Shown here: one piece after another, positions 25,169 to 35,111 of the stretch
Numbering within the stretch: the first letter of the stretch is position 1
Layout: each line of letters starts with the position of its first letter
Assembly: GCA_036306585.1 (NCBI GenBank)
Contig: JAXJZF010000007.1
Coordinates: forward strand, 285,540-349,539
DNA length: 64,000 bases
Reading direction: 5' to 3'
Source of the DNA: Aphodovivens sp036306585
Lineage (GTDB): Bacteria > Actinomycetota > Coriobacteriia > Coriobacteriales > Eggerthellaceae
The notes under the pieces: model-generated
Seen by the model: the letters and a program-made list of their open reading frames with translations, nothing else
Told to the model about the DNA's origin: nothing
The model's database searches: none
Position numbers and translations under genes: made by a program

Positions 25169-26110
25169 ATGGCAGAGCAAAAGGCGTCCGAGCCGCAAAC
25201 CGCGGCGCAGCGGGTGGCAAACCCGAAGCAGCACCCCGATTTCGACGCGTTCGTGGCGACGATTTCGGCGTTGCGCGCTCCGGACGGATGCCCGTGGGAT
25301 CGAGAGCAGACGCACGGCAGCATTGCCCATAACATGATCGAGGAAGCCTACGAGGCCGTGGACGCCATCGAGAAGGACAGCATGGAGCATCTGCGCGAAG
25401 AACTGGGCGACGTGCTGCTGCAGGTTGTGCTGCAAAGCCAGATAGCCGCCGATGCCGGCGAGTTCACCATCGACGATGTATGCGCCGATGTGAACGCCAA
25501 GATGATCCGCCGCCATCCGCATGTGTTCGGCGACCTATCCGCCGAGGACGCATCGGCTGTGCTGGGCTTGTGGGATCAGGTCAAGATGGCCGAGAAGGAA
25601 GCTGCCGACGCCCGCGCCGATGACGCCGGCCAGGCGCGCGAGGGGCTGCTCGACGGGGTGCCCACCAGTTTCCCCGCGCTGATGCAGGCGCAGAAGATAT
25701 CGCGCAAGGCCGTCGCCGCCGGGTTCGAATGGGAAACGCTCGACGACGTGTGGGCGCAGGTTGCCGAGGAGGTGGGCGAGCTGAAGGCCGCCTATGCCGC
25801 CGCCCCGAAGGGCTCGAAGGGCAAAGTGAGCGTGAACGGGCGGCTGCCGCAGGGTGCGCCCGCCGACGCCGACCCCGATCAGCTGGTCGCCGCCGTGGAG
25901 ATGGAGTTCGGCGATGTGCTGTTCTCGCTGGTCAACGTGGCGCGCCGCATGGGCATCGATGCCGAGGACGCGCTGCGCGCCACCTGCGGCAAGTTTCGCC
26001 GTCGATGGGCGTTCATGGAGCAGAAGGCTTGGAACGAGGGTAAAAGCATCGAGGAGCTTTCCACTGGCGAACAGGAGGATCTCTGGCGACAGGCAAAACG
26101 CGAGGACTAA
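25169..26110 (+). CDS. mazG: Nucleoside triphosphate pyrophosphohydrolase MazG
   Basis: MazG hydrolyses (d)NTPs to monophosphates and cleans the nucleotide pool. The 313-residue protein has two MazG domains. The first (residues 20-125) has CPWDREQTHGSIAHNMIEEAYE and HLREELGDVLLQVV; the second has AQVAEEVGELKAAY and EMEFGDVLFSLVNVARR, each with the EExxE...ExxD metal-binding pattern. The N-terminal CPWD is the mark of full-length MazG. GAGAGGAG precedes the ATG. No mazEF toxin genes are next to it. Confidence 0.93.
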   Translation: MAEQKASEPQTAAQRVANPKQHPDFDAFVATISALRAPDGCPWDREQTHGSIAHNMIEEAYEAVDAIEKDSMEHLREELGDVLLQVVLQSQIAADAGEFTIDDVCADVNAKMIRRHPHVFGDLSAEDASAVLGLWDQVKMAEKEAADARADDAGQAREGLLDGVPTSFPALMQAQKISRKAVAAGFEWETLDDVWAQVAEEVGELKAAYAAAPKGSKGKVSVNGRLPQGAPADADPDQLVAAVEMEFGDVLFSLVNVARRMGIDAEDALRATCGKFRRRWAFMEQKAWNEGKSIEELSTGEQEDLWRQAKRED

Positions 26111-26249
26111 CGGTTTGTGCATTCTGCTACACGACTTGTAGCAATTTTTTGATTTCCCCTGAGGCGGGGTTTCGCCGTCGGCGCGGTATGGGAGAATGCC
26201 CAAGTTTGCTTTCGAGCGGGCCGTGCGCCCGCCGTTCGAAGGAGGGCCG

Positions 26250-27257
26250 ATGCGCGATCTGATAAAGCAAGTTCCCATTCCCGCCGCCGGCGTGGCGCTG
26301 GGCTTGGCCGCTTTGGGCATCTTGCTGCAACCTTATTCTGAAATCGTCCACATCGTGTGCGGCGTGCTGTCCGCCTGCTTCATCTTGCTGCTGTTCGCGA
26401 AGATCGTCCTGTTCCCTAAGACGATTCGCGACGACTTGCATAACTCCATTGCGGCGAGCGTCAGCGCCACGCTGTTCATGACGTTGATGCAGCTGTCCAC
26501 CTACCTCGCGCCCGTGTTGCATACCGCCGCGCTGTGCCTGTGGGTCGCGGCGATCGCGGGGCATCTCTGCCTGATGCTGTGGTTCACCGCCACCTATATT
26601 CGCCATTTCAAGCTGAGCGAGGTGTTTCCCACGTACTTCATCTGCTATGTGGGCATCATCGTGGGCTCGGTGTCCAGTCCGACGTTTGGCATGGAGGCGG
26701 TAGGCAACGTGCTGTTCTGGTTCGGGTTCGCCTGCTATCTGGTGCTGCTGGTTGTGGTGACCACGCGTTATTTCAAGCACGAGGTTCCCGAGGCGGCGCG
26801 CCCTCTGTTCTGCATCTACACGGCGCCCATGAGCCTCTCGCTCGCCGGCTATCTGGCAGCCGCCGATCAGCCCAATGTCGCTTTCGTCATCGTGCTGCTG
26901 GTGCTGGCGCAGATTTTGCTGCTGGTGGTGCTTTCGCGTCTGCCTCTGTTCGTGAAGCTGAAGTTCTATCCCAGCTTCGCGGCTATGACCTTCCCCTTCG
27001 TCATCACCGCTACGGCGCTGAGCCGCGCTACGACGCTTTTGCGTTCGCAAGGCGTGCTGGCTCCGGGCGCGTTCTCGACGTTCCTCGACGCGCTGCTGGT
27101 GGTGGAGACCGTGCTCGCCTGTGGCATGGTGCTGTTCGTGGTGTGCCACTATGCGCACTTCTTCTGGCGTTGCATCGCGGCACCGTCCGATCCCGGCATC
27201 AAGCGCGAGCGCCGCATCGCCTCCATGATCGCGCGCGGTCTTACGGGGAAGCGGTAG
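26250..27257 (+). CDS. TDT-family transporter/SLAC1-like channel (TehA type)
   Basis: The 335-residue protein has ten membrane helices. PIPAAGVALGLAALG, PTYFICYVGIIVGSVSSPTFGM and CIYTAPMSLSLAGYLAA fit the tellurite-resistance/dicarboxylate (TDT) family, which includes TehA and the SLAC1 anion channels. AAGGAGG lies 5 nt before the ATG at 26250. It is followed by a strong two-way hairpin. Ion or substrate is not certain. Confidence 0.87.
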   Translation: MRDLIKQVPIPAAGVALGLAALGILLQPYSEIVHIVCGVLSACFILLLFAKIVLFPKTIRDDLHNSIAASVSATLFMTLMQLSTYLAPVLHTAALCLWVAAIAGHLCLMLWFTATYIRHFKLSEVFPTYFICYVGIIVGSVSSPTFGMEAVGNVLFWFGFACYLVLLVVVTTRYFKHEVPEAARPLFCIYTAPMSLSLAGYLAAADQPNVAFVIVLLVLAQILLLVVLSRLPLFVKLKFYPSFAAMTFPFVITATALSRATTLLRSQGVLAPGAFSTFLDALLVVETVLACGMVLFVVCHYAHFFWRCIAAPSDPGIKRERRIASMIARGLTGKR

Positions 27258-27296
27258 CGCACGCGTGCCCCGCTGATAAAGGGACATCGCGAGGAA

Positions 27297-27329
27297 AAGG
27301 CCCTGGGTTCGCGCAGAACCCAGGGCCTT
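27297..27329. terminator. Bidirectional terminator, TDT gene and alarmone synthetase
   Basis: AAGGCCCTGGGTT pairs perfectly with AACCCAGGGCCTT around a 7-nt loop. On the minus strand it runs into TTTT, so it ends the alarmone synthetase gene best. It lies between the convergent stops. Confidence 0.85.
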
Positions 27330-27365
27330 GCTTGTTAAAACGGGGGTTTGCGTGTCGCACGCGGG

Positions 27366-28301
27366 CTACGAAGCCGGTCGATCGTCTTCGTCGTCGGCAT
27401 CGAGGGCGCGCGCCAATACCTGCATGCGGCTTTCCACTTCCTCGATGATGCGGCTGCAATCCTTCAGCTCATGATACGAGTCGATGCCCTGGATCTTGCG
27501 CACTGCCTTGTACTTCAGATCGTGCTCGAGGCTGGCCCAGAAATCCATGGCAATGGTGCGCAGCTGGATTTCCACCGGGATGAGCTCCTTCTTGTCCAGA
27601 AAGTACACCGGGATGCGGATGATCACATGCAGGCTGCGGTAGCCGTTGGGCTTGGGGTTCTTGATGTAGTCCTTCACGTTGACGATCACCAGGTCGTCCT
27701 GGCGTTTTAGCAGGTCGAGCATGTTGTAGACGTCTTGGATGTAGGAACATATGATGCGGATGCCTGCGATATCCATCAGGTAGCGCTCCATGTTCTCGAG
27801 CGTGGGCTCCTTGCCGTAGCGGCCCAGCTTCTCGAAGATGCTCTCGGGGCTTTTGATGCGCGATTCCACGTGATGGATGGGGTTGCGGTGTTTCTTCAGG
27901 TTGAGGTCCTGGTCGATGATCTCGCAGCGCACCATCATCTCGCGCATGGCAGCGCGGTACTTCTGCAGGATCTCGCGCGTCTTTCGCTCGGCAGCTTGGA
28001 CGCGTGCCAGGTCCTTGGCGCTCAGCGAGCTGGGATCGAGCGCGTCGAGCGCGATAAGCGGCTCCTTCTCGATGGGGTCCACGTCTCCGGCAGCATGGTC
28101 GGAAGACTGTCCGGGCGCGTTGACGCGCGGCGGCGCCACGTGCAGCGTTTTCCCCTTGGTGGTGGACCAGTCGCCGACGGGGGTGGACTGCCATCCTGTC
28201 GGACGGGTCGCCGGCCATGCGGGCGCGGCGGACAGGACGATGCGCGTTCCCTTGCTGGGACGTTTGTCCTTGCTGGATGGGGCGACGTCGGTCGATGCCA
28301 T
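27366..28301 (-). CDS. Small alarmone synthetase (RelA/SpoT synthetase domain)
   Basis: The 311-residue protein has a (p)ppGpp synthetase domain without the hydrolase or TGS-ACT parts of long RSH proteins. It contains NPIHHVESRIKSPESIFEKLGRYG, DIAGIRIICSYIQDVY, NPKPNGYRSLHVII, PVEIQLRTIAMDFWASLEHDLKYK, in the standard order. It transfers pyrophosphate from ATP to GDP or GTP. The first 100 residues are a polar extension, longer than RelQ or RelP. AAGGAG lies 8 nt before the ATG at 28301. The gene has its own promoter region and a terminator. Confidence 0.9.
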   Translation of the reverse strand: MASTDVAPSSKDKRPSKGTRIVLSAAPAWPATRPTGWQSTPVGDWSTTKGKTLHVAPPRVNAPGQSSDHAAGDVDPIEKEPLIALDALDPSSLSAKDLARVQAAERKTREILQKYRAAMREMMVRCEIIDQDLNLKKHRNPIHHVESRIKSPESIFEKLGRYGKEPTLENMERYLMDIAGIRIICSYIQDVYNMLDLLKRQDDLVIVNVKDYIKNPKPNGYRSLHVIIRIPVYFLDKKELIPVEIQLRTIAMDFWASLEHDLKYKAVRKIQGIDSYHELKDCSRIIEEVESRMQVLARALDADDEDDRPAS

Positions 28302-28485
28302 GGGCGATTCTCCTTGTGCGAAGCGTATTGCCAACTAATGATAATGCAATTGAGCCGGACAGCGCACCTCCGATCCACGGATCTGATGGGATAGTGCGAA
28401 ACTCTTCCCGCATGCTCTGGGGGGAGGGGCATTTGCTTGGACGCGCGTCTGCGCGGAGCGCCGCCTGCACGGCGGGGCCTTTCGT

Positions 28486-29508
28486 CTACGAGAAGAACCG
28501 CTGCTCCATCGACGAGAGGAACCCGGGTGCCAAGTACAGCCCCAGGCGCGCTTCGGTATCGGCGTTCTTCAGCGCTCGTTCGGGGTTTCGGTACTCCACG
28601 GTCGCCGCCGCGCTCCAGGTGATGCCGCGCAGGCAGTTCGTCTGGACGTAGGCCGCGAAGCGCTCGTCGAACCCGCGGCGCGGGAACCGATCGTCCACTG
28701 CTTGCCAATAGGCGTCGACGAACCGCGCGCGCTCTTCGTCGGAGAAGATGAAATCGATCTTCCAGATGGTGGTGGTGGGAGAAAGAAAGTACGCCACATC
28801 CTGGGCAACCTCGCCAATGATGGGCTTCTCCCAATCCACCATGCGCGCGCCTGCGCCATCGCCCGGGATGAGGAAATGGTCCGATACCGCCTCGGTGTTG
28901 AGGATGTGCTCGCGGTCGGTGGCGTTTGATACGGTGTTCAAAGTGTCCTGTGTGCGCTTGAACAGCCGGTCAACCGTTTTCACGACCTGCACGTCTGCCT
29001 GCGCCCACGAGCGGTAGACGGCGAACAGTCCGACGCATTCCCGCAGCTGCTCGGCCAGGGGATCTGCGGGGCGCACAAGCGGGGAATCTTCATGCGGGCG
29101 CACGCTGTGGATGTCGGCGAGGATGCTTGCCGCCGCATTTACGTCGCCTGGTCGCGTGTATTCCAGATGGCGCCCCTCGCAGAATTCCATGGCAAGCACG
29201 CCGCGCCCGACGACCGTGCGCGACCCATCCGCGAACAGCGGGGCGGGGGTGCGTCCGCTGGCGGCGAGCCCCTGCAGGGCAGCGAATTCGTAGCCCACCT
29301 GGTCGTCCAACCCCATCTGGCTGGAGAAGTTCAAGCGCAGGATCGCCTTGCCCGGCTCGCCGTTCCAGGTTAGAAGGAAGTTCGAGTTGTGCTCGCCCTG
29401 GGCTAGCGGTGCAAGGTGCAGCTCCTCCCCGTCCGGCACGCCCAGCGTGTCTCTCAATTCCCTGGACCGTTCGATATAGGCGCGCGCGTCATCCCATCCC
29501 TGCTGCAT
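28486..29508 (-). CDS. Phosphotransferase-fold protein (APH/choline kinase-like), altered catalytic loop
   Basis: The 340-residue protein has the aminoglycoside phosphotransferase fold: LAQGEHNSNFLLTW as nucleotide loop, AILRLN, LAMEFCEGRHLEY as hinge, and MVDWEKP with the metal-binding Asp225. The catalytic HGDLxxxN loop is replaced by L203-N-T-E-A-V-S-D-H211, with Glu in place of the catalytic Asp. Some archaeal and bacterial relatives carry an NTE or NTD variant, so it may still be active. It is divergent from the nucleoside hydrolase gene. Substrate unknown. Confidence 0.75.
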   Translation of the reverse strand: MQQGWDDARAYIERSRELRDTLGVPDGEELHLAPLAQGEHNSNFLLTWNGEPGKAILRLNFSSQMGLDDQVGYEFAALQGLAASGRTPAPLFADGSRTVVGRGVLAMEFCEGRHLEYTRPGDVNAAASILADIHSVRPHEDSPLVRPADPLAEQLRECVGLFAVYRSWAQADVQVVKTVDRLFKRTQDTLNTVSNATDREHILNTEAVSDHFLIPGDGAGARMVDWEKPIIGEVAQDVAYFLSPTTTIWKIDFIFSDEERARFVDAYWQAVDDRFPRRGFDERFAAYVQTNCLRGITWSAAATVEYRNPERALKNADTEARLGLYLAPGFLSSMEQRFFS

Positions 29509-29598
29509 GGTTCCTCCGATGTTCTATACTGCTATCCGCAAGTATTAGATCATATCCATCCAGCGCCGACAATGGCGCATGGCGAATGGGAGGGCGCG

Positions 29599-30486
29599 AT
29601 GACGGAGATGGCGAAGCGCATCGTCGTGGATTTCGACAATACGATGGGGGTGCCGGGTTGCGATATCGACGACGGCCTGGCCTTGCTGTTCCTGCTAGGC
29701 AATCCCGAGCTGGCGCAGGTGGAGGCGGTGTGCACCGCCTACGGCAACAGCGATATCGATACGGTGGGGCGCGCCACCGCATCGTTAATGGATGCGCTCG
29801 CCTCGGCGGGTGCGCGCATCCCCGTGCATCGGGGCGCCGCCGGTCCCGATGATCCCGACAGCGATGCCGCCCGGTTCCTAGCGCGCGTCACGGCGGACAA
29901 TCCGGGGCAGATTCACATCGTGGCGCTCGGGTCGCTCACCAACCTGCGAGGTGCGGCAGCCGTCGACCCGGCGTTCTTCGCCAACGCTGCCAGCATCACT
30001 CTCATGGGGGGCATCACCGAAACCCTCGCCTTCAACGGCGCGATCATGAACGAGCTCAACCTTTCCTGCGACCCTGCAGCCGCACGCGCGGTGCTGGAGG
30101 CGCCGTGCCCGGTGCGCATCGCCACATCCCAGCATTGCCTGCCGGCGCTGTTCGCTCTCGAGGATTTTCGCAAGGCGTTCGACGAGGGGTCGTGGGTCCA
30201 TCGTACCTGCCGTTATTGGTTCGATGACATGGCGCGGCGCTATGGCACCAGGGGGTTCGTGTGCTGGGACGTGGTGGCTGCCGCTGCGCTCATCCGCCCT
30301 GATCTGTTCAAGCCCGAGCAACGTCGCATCTCGCTCAACGACCGCTTCCTGGGCGTGGGCTTGCTCGAGTGCGCTGCGGAGGGGGTGCCCTGCGCTGTGG
30401 CGGAAACCCCGGCAATCGCCGAGCCCGCACGCTTTCGCGCGGAGGTCCTGGCGGCGTGGCGCCGAGCTGCTGTTGCCATCAGTTAG
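29599..30486 (+). CDS. Nucleoside hydrolase, IUNH family
   Basis: The 295-residue protein resembles inosine/uridine-preferring nucleoside hydrolases, which cut the N-glycosidic bond and use a calcium-binding aspartate cluster. VVDFDNTMGVPGCDIDDGLALLFLL carries the metal motif, with a few extra residues compared with DxDxGxDDA. ALGSLTNLR, TLMGG and ELNLSCDPAAARAVL also match. GGAGGG lies before the ATG at 29599. A promoter for the following transport operon lies in its last codons. It may feed on nucleosides taken up from outside, but that link is inferred. Confidence 0.85.
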   Translation: MTEMAKRIVVDFDNTMGVPGCDIDDGLALLFLLGNPELAQVEAVCTAYGNSDIDTVGRATASLMDALASAGARIPVHRGAAGPDDPDSDAARFLARVTADNPGQIHIVALGSLTNLRGAAAVDPAFFANAASITLMGGITETLAFNGAIMNELNLSCDPAAARAVLEAPCPVRIATSQHCLPALFALEDFRKAFDEGSWVHRTCRYWFDDMARRYGTRGFVCWDVVAAAALIRPDLFKPEQRRISLNDRFLGVGLLECAAEGVPCAVAETPAIAEPARFRAEVLAAWRRAAVAIS

Positions 30487-30501
30487 ATCAAGTCTTATAA
30501 T
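30473..30501 (+). promoter_or_regulatory. Promoter of the YnjB-type ABC operon
   Basis: TTGCCA at 30473 and a perfect TATAAT at 30496 are 17 nt apart. The -35 box overlaps the 3' end of the nucleoside hydrolase gene. It is one of the best sigma-70-type promoters in the window. Confidence 0.75.
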
Positions 30502-30563
30502 GCATCAAGCTCACTATGGGCTTTGCACAATTAGCAGATCATGTTTAAAGGGATGGGAGCGTC

Positions 30564-31841
30564 ATGGAGAAGAGCATTTCGCGTCGTCAGCTGTTCAGGT
30601 TCGCCGGCGCCGCAGGCGCTACGGTCGCCCTGGGCGGCGCCCTGGCGGGCTGCTCCGGAGCCGGTGAAGGCTCGGGCGACGATGCGGCAGCCGAGGTCGA
30701 TTATTCCAACTGGGACGCCGTTTTGGAGGCGGCGAAGGGCCAGACGGTCAGCTGGTACGGCTACGGTGGGGACGCCAGTCGCAATGAGTGGATCGAAAAC
30801 GTGCTCATCCCCGATCTCAAGGAGAAGTACGACATCACGCTAGAGCTGGTGGGCATGGACATCAACGACATCCTCACCCAGTTGTCCGGCGAGATGCAGG
30901 CCGACCCGAACGCCGACGGATCCATCGATTTCATCTGGATCAACGGCGAGAACTTCTACTCCACCAAAGAGAACGGCTACTTGTGGGGCCCCTTCACCGA
31001 CTACCTGCCCAACATGCGCGACTACGTTGACGGCGAAGCCGCCGACATCGCCTACGACTTCGGCAGCCCGGTGGAAGGCTACGAGGCTCCCTATGCTAAA
31101 GCGCAGATGCAGATGTGGGTTGACGGCGCTGTCATCTCCGAGACGCCTAAAAACCCCGATGAGTTCCTATCGTTCTGTCAGGAGCACGCCGGCCAGGTGA
31201 CCTATCCGCAGCCTGGCGACTTTACCGGCACCGCGTTCATCTCCTGCCTCATCGCAGGTGTGATCGGCAAGGAGGAGTTCGAGAAACTCTCCACTATGAC
31301 CGATCCCGCCGAGGAAGAGGTCAAGGCCATCATCGAACCCGGTCTGGAGTACCTGCGCTCGCTGAACCCCTACCTGTGGAACCAGGGCACCACCTTCCCG
31401 ACCGACTCCACCACCGTGGGCACCATGTACGCCGACGGCGAGCTGATCATGAACATGGGTTATGGCGCGCCCCAGGCCGACGTCGATAACGGTGTGCTGC
31501 CCGAAACCACCAAGTCGTTCGTGTTCGAGTCGGGCACGGTGGGCAACACCAACTACATGGCCATTGCGGCGAACGCGCCCCATAAGGCAGCCGCCCTCGT
31601 GGCAATCAACGAGGTGATGAGCCCCGACATGCAGCTCGACCAGTATGAGACGCTGGGCAATATCACCGTTCTCGACATGGATAAGCTGCCCGAGGAAACC
31701 CGCGATGCCTTCGACGCCGTGGAACTGGGCAGCACGCAGCTGCCGCTGTCCGAGCTGTTGGACGTGCGCGTGGCCGAGGCTGCCGGTCCGGTCATTCCCG
31801 TGATCGAGCAGCTGTGGCTCGACGAAGTGGTGGGCAAATAG
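30564..31841 (+). CDS. ABC solute-binding lipoprotein, YnjB-like, Tat signal
   Basis: The 425-residue protein starts with a twin-arginine signal (SRRQLFRFAG) followed by a lipobox LAGC (Cys31), so it would be exported folded and lipid-anchored. The body is a family 1-like solute-binding fold. The stretches TVGTMYADGELIMNMGYG and SGTVGNTNYMAIAANAPHKAAA match YnjB, whose ligand is not firmly known. It heads the operon SBP, permease, permease, ATPase (30564-34632). A local TatAC system at 14917-16179 could export it. Substrate unknown; a thiamine- or nucleoside-related ligand is only suggested by neighbours. Confidence 0.85.
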   Translation: MEKSISRRQLFRFAGAAGATVALGGALAGCSGAGEGSGDDAAAEVDYSNWDAVLEAAKGQTVSWYGYGGDASRNEWIENVLIPDLKEKYDITLELVGMDINDILTQLSGEMQADPNADGSIDFIWINGENFYSTKENGYLWGPFTDYLPNMRDYVDGEAADIAYDFGSPVEGYEAPYAKAQMQMWVDGAVISETPKNPDEFLSFCQEHAGQVTYPQPGDFTGTAFISCLIAGVIGKEEFEKLSTMTDPAEEEVKAIIEPGLEYLRSLNPYLWNQGTTFPTDSTTVGTMYADGELIMNMGYGAPQADVDNGVLPETTKSFVFESGTVGNTNYMAIAANAPHKAAALVAINEVMSPDMQLDQYETLGNITVLDMDKLPEETRDAFDAVELGSTQLPLSELLDVRVAEAAGPVIPVIEQLWLDEVVGK

Positions 31842-32021
31842 TCCTAATCCGACATCGATGCGGCATCTTCGAATGATTCGTCGTGCTGCCGCCGAACCTA
31901 TCCGCCTCCCATGCGCGGGCCACGTGTCCACGCGGGGAGGCGGTGCTATGCTGTCATCCGCGCATGGCTGCCCGCCGTGCGCGGGGGTGTCCGGGACGAC
32001 GAAGGCGAAGGAGGTCGGGCA

Positions 32022-32906
32022 ATGCGGTTGATTTCGCGGAAAACCAAGCACGCTATTATGCCGTATCTGCTGGCGTTGCCCGCCATCGTGTTCATCCTGG
32101 TGTTTCTATATGGCGTGGTGAACGGCGTGCTGCAGGGGTTCGGCATCATGCCGTTCCTCGGTCGCACCGAATTCACGTTGGATTACTACATCGAGGCCCT
32201 CACTCGCAGCGACCTGGCCAGCTCCATCCTGTACAGCCTCTACCTCGCCGCAGCGTCGTCGGCGGTGGCGGTCGTGGGCGGCGTGGCGCTGGCGGCGTTC
32301 ATGACCCGCATCCGCGCGAGTCGCATTGCGCGCTTGGCGGGCATTCAGATCCCCATCATGACCATGCATGCGCTGGTCGCCCTAGCGGTGATGTTCCTTT
32401 TCGCAGGATCGGGCTTGTTCCCCCGCGTCCTTGCCGCATTCGGCATCGTCTCCGATCCGAACTCGTTCACCTCGGTGGTGGGCGCGGTGTCGGGTTGGGG
32501 TATCATCGTGGTGTATGCATGGAAGGAGATTCCCTTCATCGCTTTCAGCACCATCACCATCATGTCGAACATTTCCGATTCCCTGGGCGAAGCCGCGGCC
32601 ATGCTGGGTGCGGGGCCGTTGCGGGCGTTCTTCGGCGTGACGCTGCCGCTGTGCGGCGGCGCCATTGCCAAGGCGTTCATGGTGGTGTTCGCTTTTGCCT
32701 TCGGCTCCTACGAGGTGCCGTTTTTGCTGGGGCCCACCTTGCCGCAGGCGATGCCCGTGCTGGCCTATGTCGAGTTCCAAGACCCCGATATCGTCAACCG
32801 TTGCTATGCCATGGCTCTCAATGGCATCATGACGCTTCTGTGCTCGCTGATCGCGCTCGCGTACTTCGCCATCCTCAATCGCGAGCGTAAAGGCGGTGCG
32901 CGATGA
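32022..32906 (+). CDS. ABC transporter permease 1 (YnjC/PotB-like)
   Basis: The 294-residue protein has six membrane helices and the ATPase-docking EAA loop (LGEAAAMLGAGPLRAFFGVTLP). AAGGAGG lies 7 nt before the ATG at 32022; an upstream open extension was rejected. In E. coli YnjC both permease halves are fused; here they are split over two genes. The next gene overlaps by 4 nt. It pairs with the binding protein at 30564. Confidence 0.87.
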   Translation: MRLISRKTKHAIMPYLLALPAIVFILVFLYGVVNGVLQGFGIMPFLGRTEFTLDYYIEALTRSDLASSILYSLYLAAASSAVAVVGGVALAAFMTRIRASRIARLAGIQIPIMTMHALVALAVMFLFAGSGLFPRVLAAFGIVSDPNSFTSVVGAVSGWGIIVVYAWKEIPFIAFSTITIMSNISDSLGEAAAMLGAGPLRAFFGVTLPLCGGAIAKAFMVVFAFAFGSYEVPFLLGPTLPQAMPVLAYVEFQDPDIVNRCYAMALNGIMTLLCSLIALAYFAILNRERKGGAR

Positions 32907-33727
32907 GCCGGCGCAAGGCGAATGCGGCCCCGGTTGCCCGCGTGTTCGTGATCGCGCACCTCATCTGCGTGATCATTCCCATCGCACTCATCGCGATGTG
33001 GGCATTTGCCGATCGCTGGGCTTGGCCCGATCTGCTGCCGCGCGAGTTCTCGCTGCGCGGGTTCGAGGAGGTGTTCTCGGGCAGGCTGGGGACAGGCTTG
33101 CCCATGATCTTCATGAGCGTGGGGATTGCGCTGGCGACGGCGGTGCTGTCCACGATCGTTGCCGCCCTCGCGGCGCGAGCGGTGGCGCATTACCGTTGGC
33201 GGGGCAGGGCATTGTTCGGCTTCGGCGTCATCCTGCCGTTCATCATCCCCGTCACCGTGTTCGCCATGGGCGTGCAGGTGCTGTTCATCCATGCGGGCAT
33301 CGCGCGTACGGTGCCCGGTGTCGTCCTGTCGCATGCCATCGTGGCGCTGCCCTACGCGATCATCATCATGAGCGATGTGACGCGGGCGGCGGGCACGCGG
33401 CTTGAGGACGCGGCGCGCTCGCTGGGGGCGGGCACCTTGGCCACCACGCTGCATGTGACTATCCCGGCTATCCTGCCGGGCATCCTCTCGTCGCTTTCGA
33501 TGTGCTACATCATGTCGTTCTCGCAATACTTCCTCACGCTGCTCATCGGCGGGGGGTCGGTGCGCACGTTTGCCGTCGTGCTGTTCCCCTACCTGTCAAG
33601 CGGCGATCGCACCATCGCCGCGGCGTACGGCTTGACGTTCATAGTCATCACGTTGGCGGTGTTTCTGATCTTCGAGCTGCTGCTCAAGCGTTTCGGCGTG
33701 AGCGAGGACCGCAATCTGTACGGATAG
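32903..33727 (+). CDS. ABC transporter permease 2 (YnjC/PotC-like)
   Basis: The 274-residue protein has six membrane helices. The EAA loop is EDAARSLGAGTLATTLHVTIP. The ATG overlaps the preceding stop (ATGA), so translation is coupled. SMCYIMSFSQYFLTLLIGGGSVRTFAVVLFPY is typical of the YnjC C-terminal half. It forms the membrane channel with permease 1. Confidence 0.87.
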   Translation: MSRRKANAAPVARVFVIAHLICVIIPIALIAMWAFADRWAWPDLLPREFSLRGFEEVFSGRLGTGLPMIFMSVGIALATAVLSTIVAALAARAVAHYRWRGRALFGFGVILPFIIPVTVFAMGVQVLFIHAGIARTVPGVVLSHAIVALPYAIIIMSDVTRAAGTRLEDAARSLGAGTLATTLHVTIPAILPGILSSLSMCYIMSFSQYFLTLLIGGGSVRTFAVVLFPYLSSGDRTIAAAYGLTFIVITLAVFLIFELLLKRFGVSEDRNLYG

Positions 33728-33783
33728 CGTTCCTCGCAGGGCGTAGGCGGGCGGCGGCACGAACGGAAGGCGGGAAGGACCCC

Positions 33784-34632
<849 letters not shown>

Positions 34633-35111
34633 ACGTCTCCACGGAACCTGCACGGCGATTTGCCCTGCATTTTATCTTCCGCTTAACTGCCTCTGATCTT
34701 GCCCGCCTACCATGGAGGCGCGCAGGGAGATGAGCCCTTCCCTCCCCATCGGCCCTGCGCGGTGCTCTCAAGCGCGAGATGCGACTACCGCGCTATCCCA
34801 GGCGGGCATTAAGCAGGCGGCAGGCGAGTACGTCCCATCCCTTTCCTCACGCGATCTGCTCGCTGCCGCATGCCCGCCTCGGGACCGATTCCCCGTTGCG
34901 GCGCGGCGTTTTGCGCCCCGGTCGCATAGGGGCTCGCCGTCCCCGGCGCGCAGCTGCTTAAATGCTGCATAAACCCTCGCGGTTAATTGATTATCATGCA
35001 TGAAAAGCGTATAGTGAACTGGCTTTATTGCAAAGTGTCCGAGCGCGTTCCCGCGCGTTCGGCCCCGTCGCCCGCAGGCGTCGGGAAAACCTGAGGAAAG
35101 GGGAAAGGGAA
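34633..35111. other. 479-bp non-coding spacer between two ABC operons
   Basis: No gene is seen. GCCCGCCT at 34701 and near 34872, with AGGCGGGC at 34800, could pair in two exclusive ways, but most of this DNA lies before the promoter at 34987 and is not leader of the next operon. The end holds that promoter and a leader of about 90 nt. No known riboswitch motif was recognised. Confidence 0.55.
34987..35015 (+). promoter_or_regulatory. Promoter of the amino-acid ABC operon
   Basis: TTGATT at 34987 and TATAGT at 35010 are separated by exactly 17 nt. The spacer and flanks are AT-rich. It serves the binding-protein gene at 35112. Confidence 0.78.

Noticed and set aside
34633..34986. T-box or amino-acid riboswitch before the amino-acid ABC operon
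   Set aside because: No T-box core or lysine/glycine aptamer blocks were found, and the region lies upstream of the clear promoter at 34987.
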